NCBI RefSeq assembly: GCF_000717875.1 | Contig: NZ_JOCT01000007.1 | Span: 1 to 64,000 of the forward strand | Source of the DNA: Streptomyces sp. NRRL S-455 | GTDB lineage: Bacteria; Actinomycetota; Actinomycetes; Streptomycetales; Streptomycetaceae | Length of the DNA stretch: 64,000 nt | Direction of reading: 5' to 3' | Position numbers and translations under genes: made by a program | Notes under the pieces: model-generated | Databases searched by the model: none | Told to the model about the DNA's origin: nothing | The model's input: only the letters and a program-made list of their open reading frames with translations | In this document: positions 63,025-64,000 of the stretch, piece by piece | How positions within the stretch are numbered: position 1 is the first letter of the stretch | Layout of the letters: each line of letters opens with the position of its first letter

Positions 63025-64000
63025 ATGGCGATCGAACTGCCCCGCATCATCAGCGTCGACGACCACGTGATCGAGCCCGCCCACCTCTTCGACACCTGGC
63101 TGCCGGCCAAGTACCGCGACCGCGGGCCCCGGCCACTGACCGCCGGGATCGGTGAACTCGCCTACGTCGGCGGCAAGTACCGGATCACCATGGACCCGGA
63201 CGGCCCGCCCACCGACTGGTGGATCTACGAGGACCTGAAGTTCCCGTACAAGCGCAACATCGCCGCCGTCGGCTTCGACCGGGACGAGATGACCCTGGAG
63301 GGCATCACCCGCGAGGAGATGCGACCCGGCTGCTGGGACCCCAAGGAACGCCTCAAGGACATGGACCTCAACCACGTCGAGGCGAGCCTCTGCTTCCCCA
63401 GCTTCCCCCGCTTCTGCGGCCAGACCTTCGCCGAGGCGCACGACAAGGAGGTCGCCCTGGCCTGCGTGCGCGCCTACAACGACTGGATGGTCGAGGAGTG
63501 GTGCGGCGACAGCGGCGGGCGGCTCATCCCGCTCTGCCTGATCCCGCTGTGGGACGTCGGGCTGGCCGTCGCGGAGATCCGCCGCAACGCCGCGCGCGGG
63601 GTGAAGGCCGTGACCTTCTCCGAGATCCCCACCCACCTCGGGCTGCCGTCCATCCACTCCGGCTACTGGGACCCCTTCTTCGCGGTCTGCCAGGAGACCG
63701 GCACGGTCGTCAACATGCACATCGGGTCCTCGTCCCAGATGCCGGCCGCCTCCCCGGACGCCCCGCCCGCCGTCCAGGCCTCGCTCAGCTTCAACAACGC
63801 GATGGCCTCGATGATGGACTTCCTGTTCAGCGGAGTCCTGGTGAAGTTCCCGCGCCTCAAACTCGCCTACTCCGAAGGCCAGATGGGCTGGGTCCCGTAC
63901 GCCCTGGAACGCGCCGACGACGTCTGGGAGGAACACCGCGCCTGGGGCGGCGTCCGGGACACCGTCCCCGAGCCCCCCTCGACGTACTACTACCGGCAGA
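63025..64000 (+). CDS. Amidohydrolase-family protein (5' part, runs off the window)
   Basis: The first 325 codons show an amidohydrolase-2 (ACMSD-like) protein: RIISVDDHVIEPAHLFDTWLP at the N-terminus, where the metal-binding HxH of related enzymes is replaced by DDHV, then MDLNHVEASLCFPSFPRFCGQTF, NMHIGSSSQMPAASPD with a metal His, and YSEGQMGWVPYALERADDVWEEH. Such proteins decarboxylate or hydrolyse aromatic or cyclic acids and often accompany acyl-CoA ligases. GGAGG precedes the ATG. The 3' end lies beyond 64000, so length and C-terminal motifs cannot be judged. Confidence 0.88.
   Translation, partial: MAIELPRIISVDDHVIEPAHLFDTWLPAKYRDRGPRPLTAGIGELAYVGGKYRITMDPDGPPTDWWIYEDLKFPYKRNIAAVGFDRDEMTLEGITREEMRPGCWDPKERLKDMDLNHVEASLCFPSFPRFCGQTFAEAHDKEVALACVRAYNDWMVEEWCGDSGGRLIPLCLIPLWDVGLAVAEIRRNAARGVKAVTFSEIPTHLGLPSIHSGYWDPFFAVCQETGTVVNMHIGSSSQMPAASPDAPPAVQASLSFNNAMASMMDFLFSGVLVKFPRLKLAYSEGQMGWVPYALERADDVWEEHRAWGGVRDTVPEPPSTYYYRQ

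Overview
The window is about 70% G+C with strong G/C preference at third codon positions, frequent GTG/TTG starts, many 4-base start/stop overlaps (GTGA) and dispersed GC-rich intergenic repeats of the kind seen throughout Streptomyces. Several neighbourhoods (serC; pdxH with a citrate synthase; SIS protein with DmdR1; ECF sigma with zinc-finger anti-sigma and a STAS protein) match the gene order I remember from the core chromosome of S. coelicolor (roughly the SCO4366-SCO4411 interval). I see no rRNA, tRNA, CRISPR, prophage or insertion sequence, so this looks like core chromosome with some variable inserts.

Layout. 0-9 kb: small membrane protein (DUF2530 type), NCS2 purine permease, MarR plus MFS exporter, two Uma2-family paralogues, RNA 2',3'-cyclic phosphodiesterase (thpR), a 29-residue membrane peptide, aldo/keto reductase, nucleotidyltransferase, SGNH hydrolase. 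9-20.6 kb: secreted and anchored propeller-like protein, a TetR regulator divergent from a DrrAB-type ABC exporter with a 42-bp operator between them, a secreted tripeptidyl-aminopeptidase-type hydrolase flanked by two near-identical hairpins, a RibD-like reductase, an EamA transporter, a FemABX peptidyltransferase and a FAD/Fe-S D-lactate-dehydrogenase-like protein. 20.6-26.7 kb: a sugar module of LacI regulator, lipoprotein binding protein and two permeases, divergent from an intracellular GH32-type beta-fructosidase, with a LacI-type operator midway. 26.7-31.3 kb: serC, ketopantoate-reductase-like protein, a binding protein without signal peptide, and a WYL regulator divergent from a VOC protein.

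31.4-39.9 kb is one tightly packed catabolic operon (DinB-like TIGR03084 protein, AtuA-like protein, acyl-CoA carboxylase beta and alpha/biotin subunits, acyl-CoA dehydrogenase, enoyl-CoA hydratase, TetR), probably for branched-chain or isoprenoid acyl-CoAs, with a palindrome in its promoter region. 40-50 kb: pdxH, citrate synthase-like protein with Glu in place of the catalytic Asp, a HIT-like protein behind a structured leader that contains a 12-codon upstream ORF, a PAS/GAF protein ending in a 30-bp tandem repeat, a NagS-like SIS protein with a DasR-like site, the iron regulator DmdR1, an alpha/beta hydrolase lacking its nucleophile serine, and an ABC-2 exporter. 50-64 kb: a degenerate prim-pol protein, an NsdA-like regulator, a large disordered membrane protein with ATQY(L/I)PPV motifs, an orphan binding lipoprotein, purU, anti-sigma and ECF sigma, STAS antagonist, EF-hand protein, and an acyl-CoA ligase divergent from an amidohydrolase (cut by the window end) with two TetR-type palindromes between them.

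The strongest candidates for something little described are the minus-strand leader at about 42.55-42.82 kb (promoter, upstream ORF, three-way-junction RNA, then the HIT-like gene), the shared control element of the two Uma2 genes, the paired operators at 62.96-63.00 kb, and the possible antisense gene across dmdR1.
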